Below, piece by piece: positions 55,874-64,000 of a stretch of DNA of 64,000 nt. Position numbers and translations under genes: made by a program. This DNA is from Mycolicibacterium cosmeticum (lineage in GTDB: Bacteria; Actinomycetota; Actinomycetes; Mycobacteriales; Mycobacteriaceae). Positions within the stretch are counted from its first letter, which is position 1. Each line of letters opens with the position of its first letter. The notes beneath the pieces were generated by a model, which saw only the letters and a list, made by a program, of their open reading frames with translations, did no database searches and was not told where the DNA came from. Location of the stretch: contig JACPVS010000010.1 in the NCBI GenBank assembly GCA_016197365.1, positions 62,001 through 126,000 on the forward strand, in the 5' to 3' direction.

Positions 55874-57529
55874 CTAGATGTCGCCGCGCGAGAAATCGGC
55901 GAGCAGCGTCGGCACCGTGGAATCGAACCCGGAGATGTCGAGCTGCTTCGGGTCGGCCGGATCCGCGATCGAGTTACGGGTCGCGGTCATCGCCACCACC
56001 ACCAGACGGGCGTCGATCCCCATCCGCTGGCGGTACTGCTGCAGCGCCTGGTGCGGATGAACATCGCCGTACCACGTCTCGTTGTCGGTGTAGATGTGGA
56101 ACGTATCCACCTTCACCCGGTGCTTGCGGGCCCAGATCATCGGCAGCGCACAGTCCGTGCGACCCATCTCCAGGCGGGCGGTGTACCGGCACACATCGTC
56201 CAGACGACGACGCGGTCCGATGTCCAGACCCCGCACTACGGTGTCCTCGAATCCGCCCCTGCCGGCGGTGAAGCCGACGATCCGGTGAGCCGGCTCCGTC
56301 GCCGCCGTCACCAACGCCAGCGCCACCGCCGCCTCCCGGCACGTCACCGGCAGACCGGACACCCGCGAGGCCATCGACCCCGAGATGTCCAGCGCCAGCA
56401 GCGTCCGCTTGCCCGACGGCCGCACCGCGCCGTACGCCGCGTAGAACGCGGCGTCCAGCGCATCGGCGATCCGGGGCACCGGCCGCCACTCACCTTGACC
56501 GCGCACACCCTGCCCGGAGGCGTAGGTGCGCTGTGCCACAAGGATATTGATCGGATGTACCCGCGCCTTGGCCAGCCGGGCCGCATCCGCGAGCTGTGCG
56601 GCGACCACCGCACCGGTGTCACCGGCGAGCAGCCCCAGCCTGGTCAGCCGCGGCAGCTGACGCATCAGCGCCGTCTGCGGCATCCCGCGGGCGATCAGCG
56701 CCTCCCACACCGCCGGCTGCGCCAGCGCCGCGTCGGGCAACATCTCCCATGACAGGCCATGGCCACGGCCGATGATCTGCACCCACTGGGCCGCGGTGGT
56801 CGCGGCCTGGGCGTCCTCGAAGTCGGCGATGACCGCCAGCTCGTCGGGCACCACCTGGACGCGCACCGCCGGCCGGGCCGCCGAGGAACGCTGCTCGGTG
56901 TCACCCAGGCCCTTGCCCACCGCCCAGTTCAGGGCGATACGCCGGGCCGGGTCGACGACCCCGGCCGGGCTGGCCAGCCGCAGCAGATCGCGGTGGCTCC
57001 AGCCACCCCGCTGCCGGTACTTCACCAGCTGGTAAGCCAGTCGGTCCACGGGCGGCTCGGTGTACCACTGCGCGACGGCGCGCTTCAGCGTCGGACCCCA
57101 CCCGCGGAACTGCTCGACGTAGCCGGCGAACAGGAACAACTGGGTTCCGGTGCGCGCCACCCGCGGCAACGCCGCCATCGCCGCGCGGCGGCCGTCGACA
57201 TCGTCGGCCGCGGCCGCAATGGCCAGCGCGAACAGCGCCGGGTTCGGCTTCGGTGCACGACCGGCCTCCGATACCTCGACGATGCGGCGCACCAACCCGA
57301 CCGCGTCGACGGCAGCGAGGCACAGCACCACCTCGGCGGTCTCCCGAGTCAGGGTGCTGTCGGTCGTGTAGAACGTGCCGCCGTCCGTCCCGAGTGTGAG
57401 GAATCGGTGCAGCCGCGCCCAGTCGTCAACCGCGTAGGTGTAACCACCTGCGGCATTGAGGATTTGGCGCGGCGTCGCGGCCTGGGCTTGCGGGGTCTTC
57501 CGCAAGCTGAAAGTGCTGAGAATGTCCAT
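55874..57529 (-). CDS. rsr: TROVE-domain RNA-binding protein (Ro60/Rsr ortholog)
   Basis: 551 aa, the bacterial counterpart of the Ro60 autoantigen. The N-terminal TROVE ring of HEAT-like helices covers about residues 15-330 (NAAGGYTYAVDDWARLHRFL, VKYRQRGGWSHRDLLRLA). The C-terminal von Willebrand A domain carries a MIDAS motif in LLALDISGSMASR near 350, TDC in the second loop and HIYTDNETWYGD near 480. Ro rings bind ends of misfolded RNAs through the central hole and Y RNAs on the surface, and can tether PNPase. ATG 57529 has GAGAGGAG upstream; the frame stays open through the Y RNA region but that is not coding. It lies directly downstream of the Y RNA. Confidence 0.95.
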   Translation of the reverse strand: MDILSTFSLRKTPQAQAATPRQILNAAGGYTYAVDDWARLHRFLTLGTDGGTFYTTDSTLTRETAEVVLCLAAVDAVGLVRRIVEVSEAGRAPKPNPALFALAIAAAADDVDGRRAAMAALPRVARTGTQLFLFAGYVEQFRGWGPTLKRAVAQWYTEPPVDRLAYQLVKYRQRGGWSHRDLLRLASPAGVVDPARRIALNWAVGKGLGDTEQRSSAARPAVRVQVVPDELAVIADFEDAQAATTAAQWVQIIGRGHGLSWEMLPDAALAQPAVWEALIARGMPQTALMRQLPRLTRLGLLAGDTGAVVAAQLADAARLAKARVHPINILVAQRTYASGQGVRGQGEWRPVPRIADALDAAFYAAYGAVRPSGKRTLLALDISGSMASRVSGLPVTCREAAVALALVTAATEPAHRIVGFTAGRGGFEDTVVRGLDIGPRRRLDDVCRYTARLEMGRTDCALPMIWARKHRVKVDTFHIYTDNETWYGDVHPHQALQQYRQRMGIDARLVVVAMTATRNSIADPADPKQLDISGFDSTVPTLLADFSRGDI

Positions 57530-57586
57530 GGGGCTACTCCTCTCGGTTGTCGATATCGGTGGTGTGCGCGCTGCGGGCGTGTCGGT

Positions 57587-57728
57587 ACCGACCGGAGTCA
57601 GGACTCGAACCTGTTTATGCCGAATAACCGATCGATGTCCGGCTCGCAACAATGCACTTGCGCACCAAGCGATGTGAGCGTGTGAGGTATCGACCGGGTC
57701 AGCGCTCTTCCACTGAGCTACAGTCGGC
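57587..57728 (-). ncRNA. tRNA-like Y RNA (YrlA-type), partner of the Ro protein
   Basis: About 142 bases on the same strand as rsr, ending 57 bases before its start codon. The ends mimic tRNA: acceptor GCCGAC with GTCGGT, D-arm GCTC-AGTGGAA-GAGC, T-arm CAGG-TTCGAGT-CCTG. In place of the anticodon arm there is a long insert with a lower helix CCGGTCGAT (57689-57697) pairing with ATCGATCGG (57628-57636) with one G-U, and an upper loop region. This is the plan of bacterial YrlA RNAs: a tRNA-like module joined to a Ro-binding stem. No normal anticodon arm can be formed, so it is not a decoding tRNA. Confidence 0.65.
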
Positions 57729-57730
57729 GC

Positions 57731-57800
57731 GCCGACAGGCGGGAGTCGAACCCGCGACCTCTCCATCCTGATTGGTAACCGATCGATGTCCGGCTCACAT
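57731..57800 (-). ncRNA. Second, partial tRNA-like Y RNA copy
   Basis: Just upstream of the first RNA lies another 3' half: a perfect T-arm GCGGG-TTCGACT-CCCGC (57739-57755) and acceptor strand GTCGGC (57731-57736). It also repeats exactly the first copy's Ro-stem strand: 57776-57796 equals 57625-57645 over about 20 bases. A matching 5' half (acceptor GCCGAC plus D-arm) is not found between here and the upstream gene, so the copy is truncated or uses other pairing. Its GTCGGC could also pair with the 5' end of the downstream RNA. Confidence 0.5.
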
Positions 57801-57849
57801 CACCGGGCCCGCAGAACGATACGGGCACCGCAGCGGCCGCACCATCGAA

Positions 57850-59355
57850 TTATTGCGGCGTCGACGGCCTGCGCTGGATCCGCAGCGCCTGCGTCGGTGT
57901 ATCCAGCACTGCCGTCGGCGGCGCTTCCAGCACCGTCGTCGGATCCTCCCGGCGCCGAACGATTCTAGGCACCGTCGCCTGCTGTTCACGCCGAATGACG
58001 GTCGCAGGCGCGGGATCCGGTGCCACGGCCGGCGCAGGATTACGCCGAACCAGGTAACCCGCCAGTGGTCCGGTGAACATCATGACCGCCAGGACGACCA
58101 GGCTCAGCACGCTGATGGTGACGTCGAACGTGCTGGTGATCTGCTGGGCCAGATTGTTGCCGTAGATCGCGTCGGGCGCGGCCGTGGCGTAGCGCGGCGC
58201 GAGCGCCACCCCGATCGCCACATCCGCGACGGTGAAGACGAACAGCACCCCGCTGAACGCGGCGGCAATCACCCCGTTGGCCAGGTTGCGGTGCAGCCAC
58301 AGCGCGATGACGGCGGTGACGAGGCTGAACGCCGTCATCGCAACGCTGTCGTAGAGCGCGCGCGGCAGGTCCAGCGACAGCGCCACCACGAAGTCGACGA
58401 CCCGCAACGCCGCCGACGCGAACGCCCAGAAAGCGATGAGCGTCAGGCATTTCTGCGCGGCGCCCCGGTAGGCGCCGATCGTCGGCGGCTTGATCTGCAA
58501 GACGGCGTACAGCGTCGTCGGCGCGACGATTGCCGCCACCGCCGCCCATGCCAGATATCCTTCGTAGCCGATCGCGGCGGTCGAGGTGTTCTGGGCGATG
58601 CCGTGGAACGCGTCGATATCGCGACCGACGCCGAAGACCCAGACGAACGTGGCGGCCACCGCACCCGCGCCGCCGATGGCCGTCGTGGCCAGCCGCGCGG
58701 CCGCGGTCTTCTCCGTCAACCAGCGCGAAGCCAGGAGCAATGCGACCAGCGCCTCAGCGCCGTAGAGCAAGGTGGTGATCACGACACCCACGTCCTGGCC
58801 ACCGAACGCGCCCTCAGTGACGAACAGGTACCGCAGCCGCCAGTACAGGTTGAACGCCACAGACAGCGTCGCCAGGGCGATCGACAGAAATCCGATGACG
58901 GGCGCCACCGCATACCAGCGCCGAAAACCGTTGTCCTCGATGGTCACCGAGGTGATCGGGGGCTGCGCGGCCAGCAGTGCACCGGCCACGCCGAGCAGCA
59001 TTCCGGGCCCGACACCCGGCGCCACGGCGCCGGTGCCGCCGTGCTGGACCGTCTGCACCAGGTGGTAGCCGACGAATGCGATGACGATGAGTAGGTAGCC
59101 GCTGGAGATCACGAGCCGGATCCGCGCGGCACGCCGGACGTCGGTGAGTCCGCGGACATGCGGGAGGGCGGCAGCACCGACCGCCAGCAGGGTCGCCACG
59201 GTCAGAACCGCGGACACCCACCCGTCGCTGCCCGGGACACCGAGCCCGAAGCGCAGGTTCCACGGGAGCAGCAGGGCGAGGATCAGCAGCACCACTGCGA
59301 GTCCGTCGCGCACCCGGTTGGCGCGGATGGGGACGTAGCCGACGCGGTCGCTCAC
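57850..59355 (-). CDS. Mycobacterial polytopic membrane protein
   Basis: 501 aa, GTG start at 59355. About eleven transmembrane helices run from DGLAVVLLILALLLPWNLRFG near residue 17 to VLSLVVLAVMMFTGPLAGYLV near 425, followed by a cytoplasmic tail rich in Pro, Arg and Thr (PRIVRRREDPTTVLEAP). I recognise no transporter signature; the family seems restricted to mycobacteria and relatives. It is divergent from the DUF7159-like gene, with a 127-base shared promoter region. The Y RNA locus lies immediately downstream on the same strand and could be transcribed by read-through. Confidence 0.8.
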   Translation of the reverse strand: MSDRVGYVPIRANRVRDGLAVVLLILALLLPWNLRFGLGVPGSDGWVSAVLTVATLLAVGAAALPHVRGLTDVRRAARIRLVISSGYLLIVIAFVGYHLVQTVQHGGTGAVAPGVGPGMLLGVAGALLAAQPPITSVTIEDNGFRRWYAVAPVIGFLSIALATLSVAFNLYWRLRYLFVTEGAFGGQDVGVVITTLLYGAEALVALLLASRWLTEKTAAARLATTAIGGAGAVAATFVWVFGVGRDIDAFHGIAQNTSTAAIGYEGYLAWAAVAAIVAPTTLYAVLQIKPPTIGAYRGAAQKCLTLIAFWAFASAALRVVDFVVALSLDLPRALYDSVAMTAFSLVTAVIALWLHRNLANGVIAAAFSGVLFVFTVADVAIGVALAPRYATAAPDAIYGNNLAQQITSTFDVTISVLSLVVLAVMMFTGPLAGYLVRRNPAPAVAPDPAPATVIRREQQATVPRIVRRREDPTTVLEAPPTAVLDTPTQALRIQRRPSTPQ

Positions 59356-59482
59356 AGGTCCGATCCTTGCATGGGTGTGACGCCCACGGTATCGACTTCT
59401 GCTCCGCGTCCCGGGCTGTGCGGTAGCTTGGAACGGTCGAAGCGTCGGGGGTGACAAAGTACGCGAGGCAAGGAGTGGATCC

Positions 59483-61255
59483 GTGGACGTAGTCCTCGGG
59501 GTGGCGGTCACCGGTCGAGTGGCGCGGCTGGCGATGATCGATTCGCCGGGCACCCAGGTTTTCGACCAGTATGCGTTCGACCTGCCTGATGACGCCCTGA
59601 CCGAACTCGCCGAGACCATCATCGGCACCTACCGCGAGGTCACCGACTCGGGTAACCGGCTTGCCGCGACCCGGCTGTGCCTGCCCGACGCCGCCGAGGC
59701 CGAGACCCTGCGCCAGACCGTGCAGAGTGCCGGCGTACTCAACGTCGAGGTGGTGACCGAGGCAGAGGCCGCCGCCGCGCTGGCCCGCAGCCAGGGCGCC
59801 GACGCATCGCTTCTGTTGGCCGACGACGACACGGTCTCGCTGACGGTTGTCGGCGAGAATCCGGCGCTGGCCTCCACACTGGCGGCGGTCCCCATCGGCG
59901 CCGCGGGGGCGGCCGTCGCATGCGCCGCAGTCTTGCAGCAGGCGCCGGCTCAGGTCCGGGTGATGTTGACCGGGCAGCGCCTCGACCTGGATTCCATTGC
60001 CGCAGAGCTCCGTTCGACGACACCCGTCGAGGTGCCCGCCGATGCCGGCTACGCGATCGCCCGCGGCGCCGCGCAAACCGCGGACCCGTCCGGTGTCGTA
60101 CCCGCAGGCGCTGCAACACAACTCGCACCCGCGGTGGATCCCACCCAGGCGGCACCGGTCGTGGAAGCCACCCAGGCCGCGCCGGTCGTGGATGCGACCC
60201 GCGCGGCACCCGTCAACTCGGTGAACACCGAAATGGCGCCGCAGTTGGCGTATTCGCAGGCGTCTGACGAATCGTGGCCGGAGTATGACGAGATACCGGA
60301 GGAAGCGCTCGCCGAGTTCGTGCCCGAGCAAGAGGACGAAGCGGAGTACACGGAAGCCATCCCGGCACCGCCGCCGCGGCTGATCCTGATGGGTAGCGCG
60401 GTGGGTTTTCTGGTGGTCAGCCTCGCCACGCTGGCCGTCACGGTCGCGGTGAACATCCGGCCGGCGGCCGTCGTGAGCGCGCAGCCGCCACCGGCGCAGT
60501 CCGACACCGTGCCGGGGCGCTACCTCCCGCCGGTGCCCCACGAGCCGGATCCGGTCGCGTTGCCGGTCGCGGTCCTCACTCCCCCGCCGGCGGCACCCGC
60601 CGCCCCGATGCGGTCCCGGAGTGTCAGCCCGCCCGCCCAGGCCCCGGTCCAGCCGGCCCCTGCACCCATCGCCGTGCCGCCTGCGCCGCCGGTCGGTGTG
60701 CCGGCCGTCCCGATCCCCATTCCTCCGATCGTCGTGTTCCCGCCGTTCAACCCGTGGAATCCGCCGACGGTCACCACTACCGTCACCACCACGCCGACCA
60801 CGACACCCACCACGACGACGACACCTACGACGACGTCGACGACACCCACCACTACGTCGACAACGACCTCGACGACGGCAACCACCTCGACACCCACGAC
60901 GACGTCCAGCGCCGCGCCGCCGACGTCATCCGAGACGCCGATCGAGCCGGTGACACCGGTCCAGCCCGTCACGCCGGTCCAACCCGTCACCCCGGTGCAG
61001 CCCGTCACCCCCGTGCAACCGGTGACGCCCGTCGCGCCGGCCGAGCCCGCCTACACGGCACCCGCCCAGGCCCCCGAACCCGAAACCGCGCCGGCACCGG
61101 TCACGACCGTTGAGGCGCCACCCGTCACCAAAGCGCCGTCGGGCGGCGGCGAGTCCTCGAGTGGCTCTGAACGGTCCAGCGGTTCCAGCGGAAGGTCCAG
61201 TGGCAGCGGGCATTCCGGGCAGGCGCCGGTCACCACGGTGTCCGAGAGCCCGTAG
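59483..61255 (+). CDS. DUF7159-like protein with Thr/Pro-rich extracellular tail
   Basis: 590 aa. The N-terminal domain (1-200, MDVVLGVAVTGRVARLAMID) has an actin-like ATPase-type opening and is cytoplasmic. An acidic linker precedes one transmembrane helix (about 305-325, LMGSAVGFLVVSLATLAVTV). The outer part is Pro-rich, then a Thr-rich tract at about 427-480, five PVTPVQ-type hexapeptide repeats near 488-515, and a Ser/Gly tail. Such Thr/Pro tracts are likely mannosylation sites and may span the cell wall. The function is unknown. It begins after AAGGAG with a GTG. Confidence 0.8.
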   Translation: MDVVLGVAVTGRVARLAMIDSPGTQVFDQYAFDLPDDALTELAETIIGTYREVTDSGNRLAATRLCLPDAAEAETLRQTVQSAGVLNVEVVTEAEAAAALARSQGADASLLLADDDTVSLTVVGENPALASTLAAVPIGAAGAAVACAAVLQQAPAQVRVMLTGQRLDLDSIAAELRSTTPVEVPADAGYAIARGAAQTADPSGVVPAGAATQLAPAVDPTQAAPVVEATQAAPVVDATRAAPVNSVNTEMAPQLAYSQASDESWPEYDEIPEEALAEFVPEQEDEAEYTEAIPAPPPRLILMGSAVGFLVVSLATLAVTVAVNIRPAAVVSAQPPPAQSDTVPGRYLPPVPHEPDPVALPVAVLTPPPAAPAAPMRSRSVSPPAQAPVQPAPAPIAVPPAPPVGVPAVPIPIPPIVVFPPFNPWNPPTVTTTVTTTPTTTPTTTTTPTTTSTTPTTTSTTTSTTATTSTPTTTSSAAPPTSSETPIEPVTPVQPVTPVQPVTPVQPVTPVQPVTPVAPAEPAYTAPAQAPEPETAPAPVTTVEAPPVTKAPSGGGESSSGSERSSGSSGRSSGSGHSGQAPVTTVSESP

Positions 61256-61430
61256 CGGGCCGTAGCAAACGCTTGCCGGGCCGCTTACCATCCCGGCGGC
61301 CGACCTTTTCGCGGGTGAGATAGATCACTTGACATCGGCGGAATCGCAGCTCAGGGGTCCCGACTTATACCAGGCAGTTGCCACCTCTACACAGAAGCGA
61401 TGGCAAAGAAGATCTGGAACGGGGACCACC

Positions 61431-62198
61431 ATGACCACTTCTCTGCCGGCCCGCATAGCGAAATCGACGTTGTTCACCGTCCTGGCTTCGGCCGCGATCA
61501 CGGTGGGCCTGTTCGCCGGTCCCGCCGCGACCGCCAGCGCCGCCGACGACTCCTGCGCGGCGGTCGAGGTGGTGTTCGCCCGCGGCACGTTCGAAGGAGC
61601 CGGCGTGGGCGCGACCGGGCAGGCGTTCGTCGATGCCCTGAACGCGCGACTCCCCGGAAAGACCGTCGACGTGTACGGCGTCAACTACCCGGCCTCGCTG
61701 GACTTCGGCCAGGCCATCGACGGCGTGGCGGACGCCGCCAACCGGATTCAGGCGATCGCCACGCAGTGCCCCTCGACCAAGATCGTGCTGGGCGGCTACT
61801 CCCAGGGCGCCGCAGTGGCCGGCTACACCACCAGCAGCACGGTGCCCGCGGGCGTCGCCCTGCCCGCCGGCCTGAACGGGCCGTTGCCCGCCTCGGTCGC
61901 CTCGCACGTCGCCGCCGTCGCATTGTTCGGCACCCCGGACAACTGGTTCCTGAGCCTGGCCGACCGCAGCGCGCCCCCGATCGTCATCGGCGACCAGTAC
62001 GCAGGCAAGACGGTGCAGCTGTGCGCCGCGGGTGACCCGATCTGCTTCCCCGGCGGCCTGGACCGCTCGGCCCACAGCTCGTACAAGTCCAACGGGATGG
62101 CCGACCAGGCAGCCGATTTCGTGGTGGGCAGGCTGGGGATCCCCGCTCCCGCCGCCACCGTGGTGCAGGCCGCAGCTGAGGTTCAGCCAGGCAACTGA
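61431..62198 (+). CDS. Secreted cutinase-family esterase
   Basis: 255 aa. A Sec signal peptide of about 39 residues ends near ATASAAD. The catalytic serine is in GGYSQGAA near residue 122, the Asp in LCAAGDPICFPGG near 205, and the His in RSAHSSYKSNGM near 220; four cysteines would form the usual two disulfides. Mycobacterial cutinase-like proteins hydrolyse lipid esters (Culp family). Expected location is cell wall or medium. It ends at a strong terminator. Confidence 0.93.
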   Translation: MTTSLPARIAKSTLFTVLASAAITVGLFAGPAATASAADDSCAAVEVVFARGTFEGAGVGATGQAFVDALNARLPGKTVDVYGVNYPASLDFGQAIDGVADAANRIQAIATQCPSTKIVLGGYSQGAAVAGYTTSSTVPAGVALPAGLNGPLPASVASHVAAVALFGTPDNWFLSLADRSAPPIVIGDQYAGKTVQLCAAGDPICFPGGLDRSAHSSYKSNGMADQAADFVVGRLGIPAPAATVVQAAAEVQPGN

Positions 62199-62208
62199 AC
62201 ACCACCGA

Positions 62209-62246
62209 CGACAATCGGGCTCCCTCACGAGGGGGTCCGATTGTCG
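62209..62246 (+). terminator. Terminator after the cutinase gene
   Basis: CGACAATCGG (62209-62218) pairs with CCGATTGTCG (62237-62246), with an inner CTCCC/GGGGG stem. It starts 11 bases after the cutinase stop. Confidence 0.85.
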
Positions 62247-62335
62247 TCTCCGGCGGCCTCGGTGGTTCTGACTTAGAATGCGGCTCTGCTGTCCGCATGC
62301 GGAACCCTAGGGCTCCGCGGGAGGGGTCGTTGCGC

Positions 62336-63526
62336 ATGAGCAGTCGAGTCATCGTCGCCGGGGGCGGCATCATCGGGCTGTCGACGGCATATGAACTGGC
62401 CCGCCGCAGGCGTGACGTCGTGGTGCTGGAGAAGGAATCGGGCGTCGCGAATCACCAGACCGGCAACAACTCCGGAGTCATCCATTCGGGCCTCTACTAC
62501 GCCCCCGGGAGCCTCAAGGCGCAACTCGGTACCGCCGGGGCGAAGTCGATGAAGGAATTCGCCGAAGCCCATGACATCGCCGTGAACATCTGCGGCAAGT
62601 TGGTGGTCGCCACCACCGAGGCCCAGCTGCCTGCCCTGCACGAGTTGCACCGCCGCGGCCAGCTCAACGGGGTGCCGTGCCGATTGATCTCGCCGGCCGA
62701 GGCGCGGGAGTACGAACCGCACGTGAAGGCGGTCGGGGCACTGCGGGTCGAATCGACGGGCATCGTCGACTATCGCGGGGTCTGCGCGACGCTGCTGCGC
62801 CTCATCGAACAAGCCGGCGGACAGGTGCTGCTCGGCCAGGAAGTCGTCGGCATCCGCGACCAGGGCGCCAAGGTGCAGGTGACCACCGGCACCTCGGAGT
62901 TCACCGGCGACCTGTTCGCCAACTGCGCCGGCCTGCACAGCGACCGCATCGCCAAGCTGGCCGGACTGGACCCGCAGGTGCGGATCATCCCCTTCCGTGG
63001 CGAGTACTACCAATTGACTTCTGCCGCTGATCATTTGGTCCGTGGCTTGATCTATCCGGTTCCCGACCCGACGCTGCCGTTCCTCGGGGTGCATTTCACC
63101 CGGATGTACGACGGGACCGTTCATGCCGGCCCCAACGCGGTGCTCGCACTGGCTCGCGAGGGGTATACGTGGGGGCAGGTGAACGGGCGCGACGTCCGGG
63201 ATTCGGTCACCTGGCCCGGGCTCTGGAGGCTCGGAAGACGGTTCTGGCGCACCGGAATAGACGAGGTGCTCCGGTCGGTGTCCAGCCGGCGATTTTTGGC
63301 CAGCCTCAACGAGCTGATCCCCGACCTCACCTCCGACGACATCACGCCCACCCACGCGGGAGTCCGGGCCCAGGCCATGCGTCGCGACGGCACCCTGGTC
63401 GAAGACTTCTATTTCGAACGCGCGGCCCGACAGGTCCACGTGCTCAACGCTCCGTCGCCCGCGGCCACCGCGGCGCTGGAGATCGGCAAGCGCATCGCCG
63501 ATGAGTTGGTTGAGATTCCCGTGTGA
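62336..63526 (+). CDS. lhgO: L-2-hydroxyglutarate oxidase (LhgO-like FAD oxidoreductase)
   Basis: 396 aa DAO-superfamily flavoprotein. FAD dinucleotide motif VAGGGIIGLSTAYELARR is at residues 6-23, followed by the LhgO-specific HQTGNNSGVIHSGLYY near 40 and RGEYYQLT near 228. It oxidises L-2-hydroxyglutarate to 2-oxoglutarate, passing electrons to quinone or oxygen. The ATG at 62336 has GGGAGGGG upstream. Gene symbol rests on these motifs. Confidence 0.9.
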   Translation: MSSRVIVAGGGIIGLSTAYELARRRRDVVVLEKESGVANHQTGNNSGVIHSGLYYAPGSLKAQLGTAGAKSMKEFAEAHDIAVNICGKLVVATTEAQLPALHELHRRGQLNGVPCRLISPAEAREYEPHVKAVGALRVESTGIVDYRGVCATLLRLIEQAGGQVLLGQEVVGIRDQGAKVQVTTGTSEFTGDLFANCAGLHSDRIAKLAGLDPQVRIIPFRGEYYQLTSAADHLVRGLIYPVPDPTLPFLGVHFTRMYDGTVHAGPNAVLALAREGYTWGQVNGRDVRDSVTWPGLWRLGRRFWRTGIDEVLRSVSSRRFLASLNELIPDLTSDDITPTHAGVRAQAMRRDGTLVEDFYFERAARQVHVLNAPSPAATAALEIGKRIADELVEIPV

Positions 63527-63875
63527 CGGCAAGGCTGCGATCCACCGTATGAGATCGCGCCGACTTCGACTGCCCTGCAATATATTTGAACATCGTCGGC
63601 CAGACTGAAGCCGGCTACGGGCGTTCCTCCGAGTCGTCGATTTCGCACCGGGCCGTGACAACATGCTGAAAGTTGGCCGCACTCTTACGTACAGAAGGCG
63701 TGTCGGCTCACCACGTGCGTTCACAGATGAACAGCAGGACACATGTTGCTATTGCCACCGTTGCGAGTAGTCTTTGACTATCAGCGATACTTCGCACACA
63801 TAGCTTTTCAGCCCTTGTGTCATCGCAGATCTGGAATTATCTGGCTTATTCCGAGCCAACGACAGGAGCGTCCTC
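63527..63875 (+). other. Gene-free region, more AT-rich than neighbours
   Basis: About 350 bases with no supportable gene. Local composition (stretches such as CAATATATTTGAAC near 63580 and AGTCTTTGACTATCAG near 63770) is less GC-rich than the rest of the window. Probably a promoter region for the next gene, possibly of foreign origin. Confidence 0.4.
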
Positions 63876-64000
63876 GTGACGCAGCAGGATGTCCTTCTCG
63901 ATCATCTCCTGGAAACCACCGTTTCCCCGCGCCTCCTGACAACCGGCGTCCAATCCCGATTGGCGTGCACGAGCATGGGCAGCGTCCTGCGCTATACCCG
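63876..64000 (+). CDS. Start of an unidentified gene (3' cut by window)
   Basis: GTG at 63876 preceded by ACAGGAGCG; 41 codons are visible up to the window end, reading VTQQDVLLDHLLETTVSPRL at first. No family can be named from this. Position after the AT-rich gap and average codon use fit a real gene. Confidence 0.5.
   Translation, partial: MTQQDVLLDHLLETTVSPRLLTTGVQSRLACTSMGSVLRYT

Noticed and set aside
57530..57766. N-terminal extension of the Ro protein by 79 residues
   Set aside because: The extension runs through the tRNA-like RNA; the ATG at 57529 has a good ribosome site and fits family length.
57587..57800. Ordinary tRNA genes
   Set aside because: D- and T-arms are present but no anticodon arm can be formed, and the spacing between them is far too long.
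63409..63648. Minus-strand 79-aa frame after lhgO
   Set aside because: Mostly antisense to lhgO, no ribosome site or recognisable features.

Overview
The window looks like the chromosome of a Mycobacterium, probably a rapid grower (Mycolicibacterium type). It has high GC, GTG/TTG starts and lineage-specific genes: mceG/mkl, the hadABC mycolate dehydratases, an NusG with an acidic N-terminus, LipG, EchA3, the DUF7159-type Thr/Pro protein and a cutinase. Read backwards, the backbone follows the M. tuberculosis block rpoB (Rv0667) to recD (Rv0629c). It departs from that block between mkl and rpoB, around rplJ, and where the mmaA methyltransferases would sit.

1-6.4 kb (minus): rpoB, cut at its 3' end by the window edge; mceG/mkl; rplJ-rplL with a structured leader. 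6.4-15.6 kb: three regulator/target units, each with an inverted repeat between divergent genes (HxlR/DUF1772, WYL/DinB pair, TetR/DUF2236). Among them lies a sugar operon: GH38 alpha-mannosidase, a small Rv0649-like protein and a ROK kinase. 15.6-25.1 kb (mostly plus): DUF2236 oxygenase, UbiB/AarF kinase, LipG, a YCII protein with an ECF42-like sigma factor, an exported phosphodiesterase-like protein, and a cell-envelope acylation set (membrane acyltransferase plus two SGNH lipoproteins).

25.1-29.8 kb (minus): rplA, rplK, nusG, secE, tRNA-Trp, hadC-hadB-hadA, rpmG, tRNA-Met, tRNA-Thr: translation, secretion and mycolate elongation. 29.9-35.1 kb: a 5'-truncated flavohemoprotein remnant, glyoxalase II-like hydrolase, DUF2510 membrane protein, DUF2235 protein, a frameshifted remnant, echA3, and a 413-bp cassette holding one small HTH-like gene between 31-bp inverted repeats. 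35.1-43.2 kb: recC-recB-recD, translationally coupled.

43.2-55.9 kb: a tiny membrane protein, a glycosyltransferase with a hairpin-toroid partner, GAF-ANTAR regulator, fatty-acid desaturase, NYN-LOTUS RNA-associated protein, two small proteins, a Ser/Thr kinase fused to a solute-binding sensor, DUF4407 protein, a flippase with an embedded pseudokinase, and TspO. 55.9-57.8 kb: the most unusual locus, a Ro60-family (TROVE) protein preceded on the same strand by tRNA-like RNA sequences that fit a bacterial Y RNA, plus a second partial copy. 57.8-64 kb: a membrane protein divergent from a Thr/Pro-rich DUF7159-like protein, a secreted cutinase, L-2-hydroxyglutarate oxidase, a relatively AT-rich gap, and the start of an unidentified gene at the right edge.
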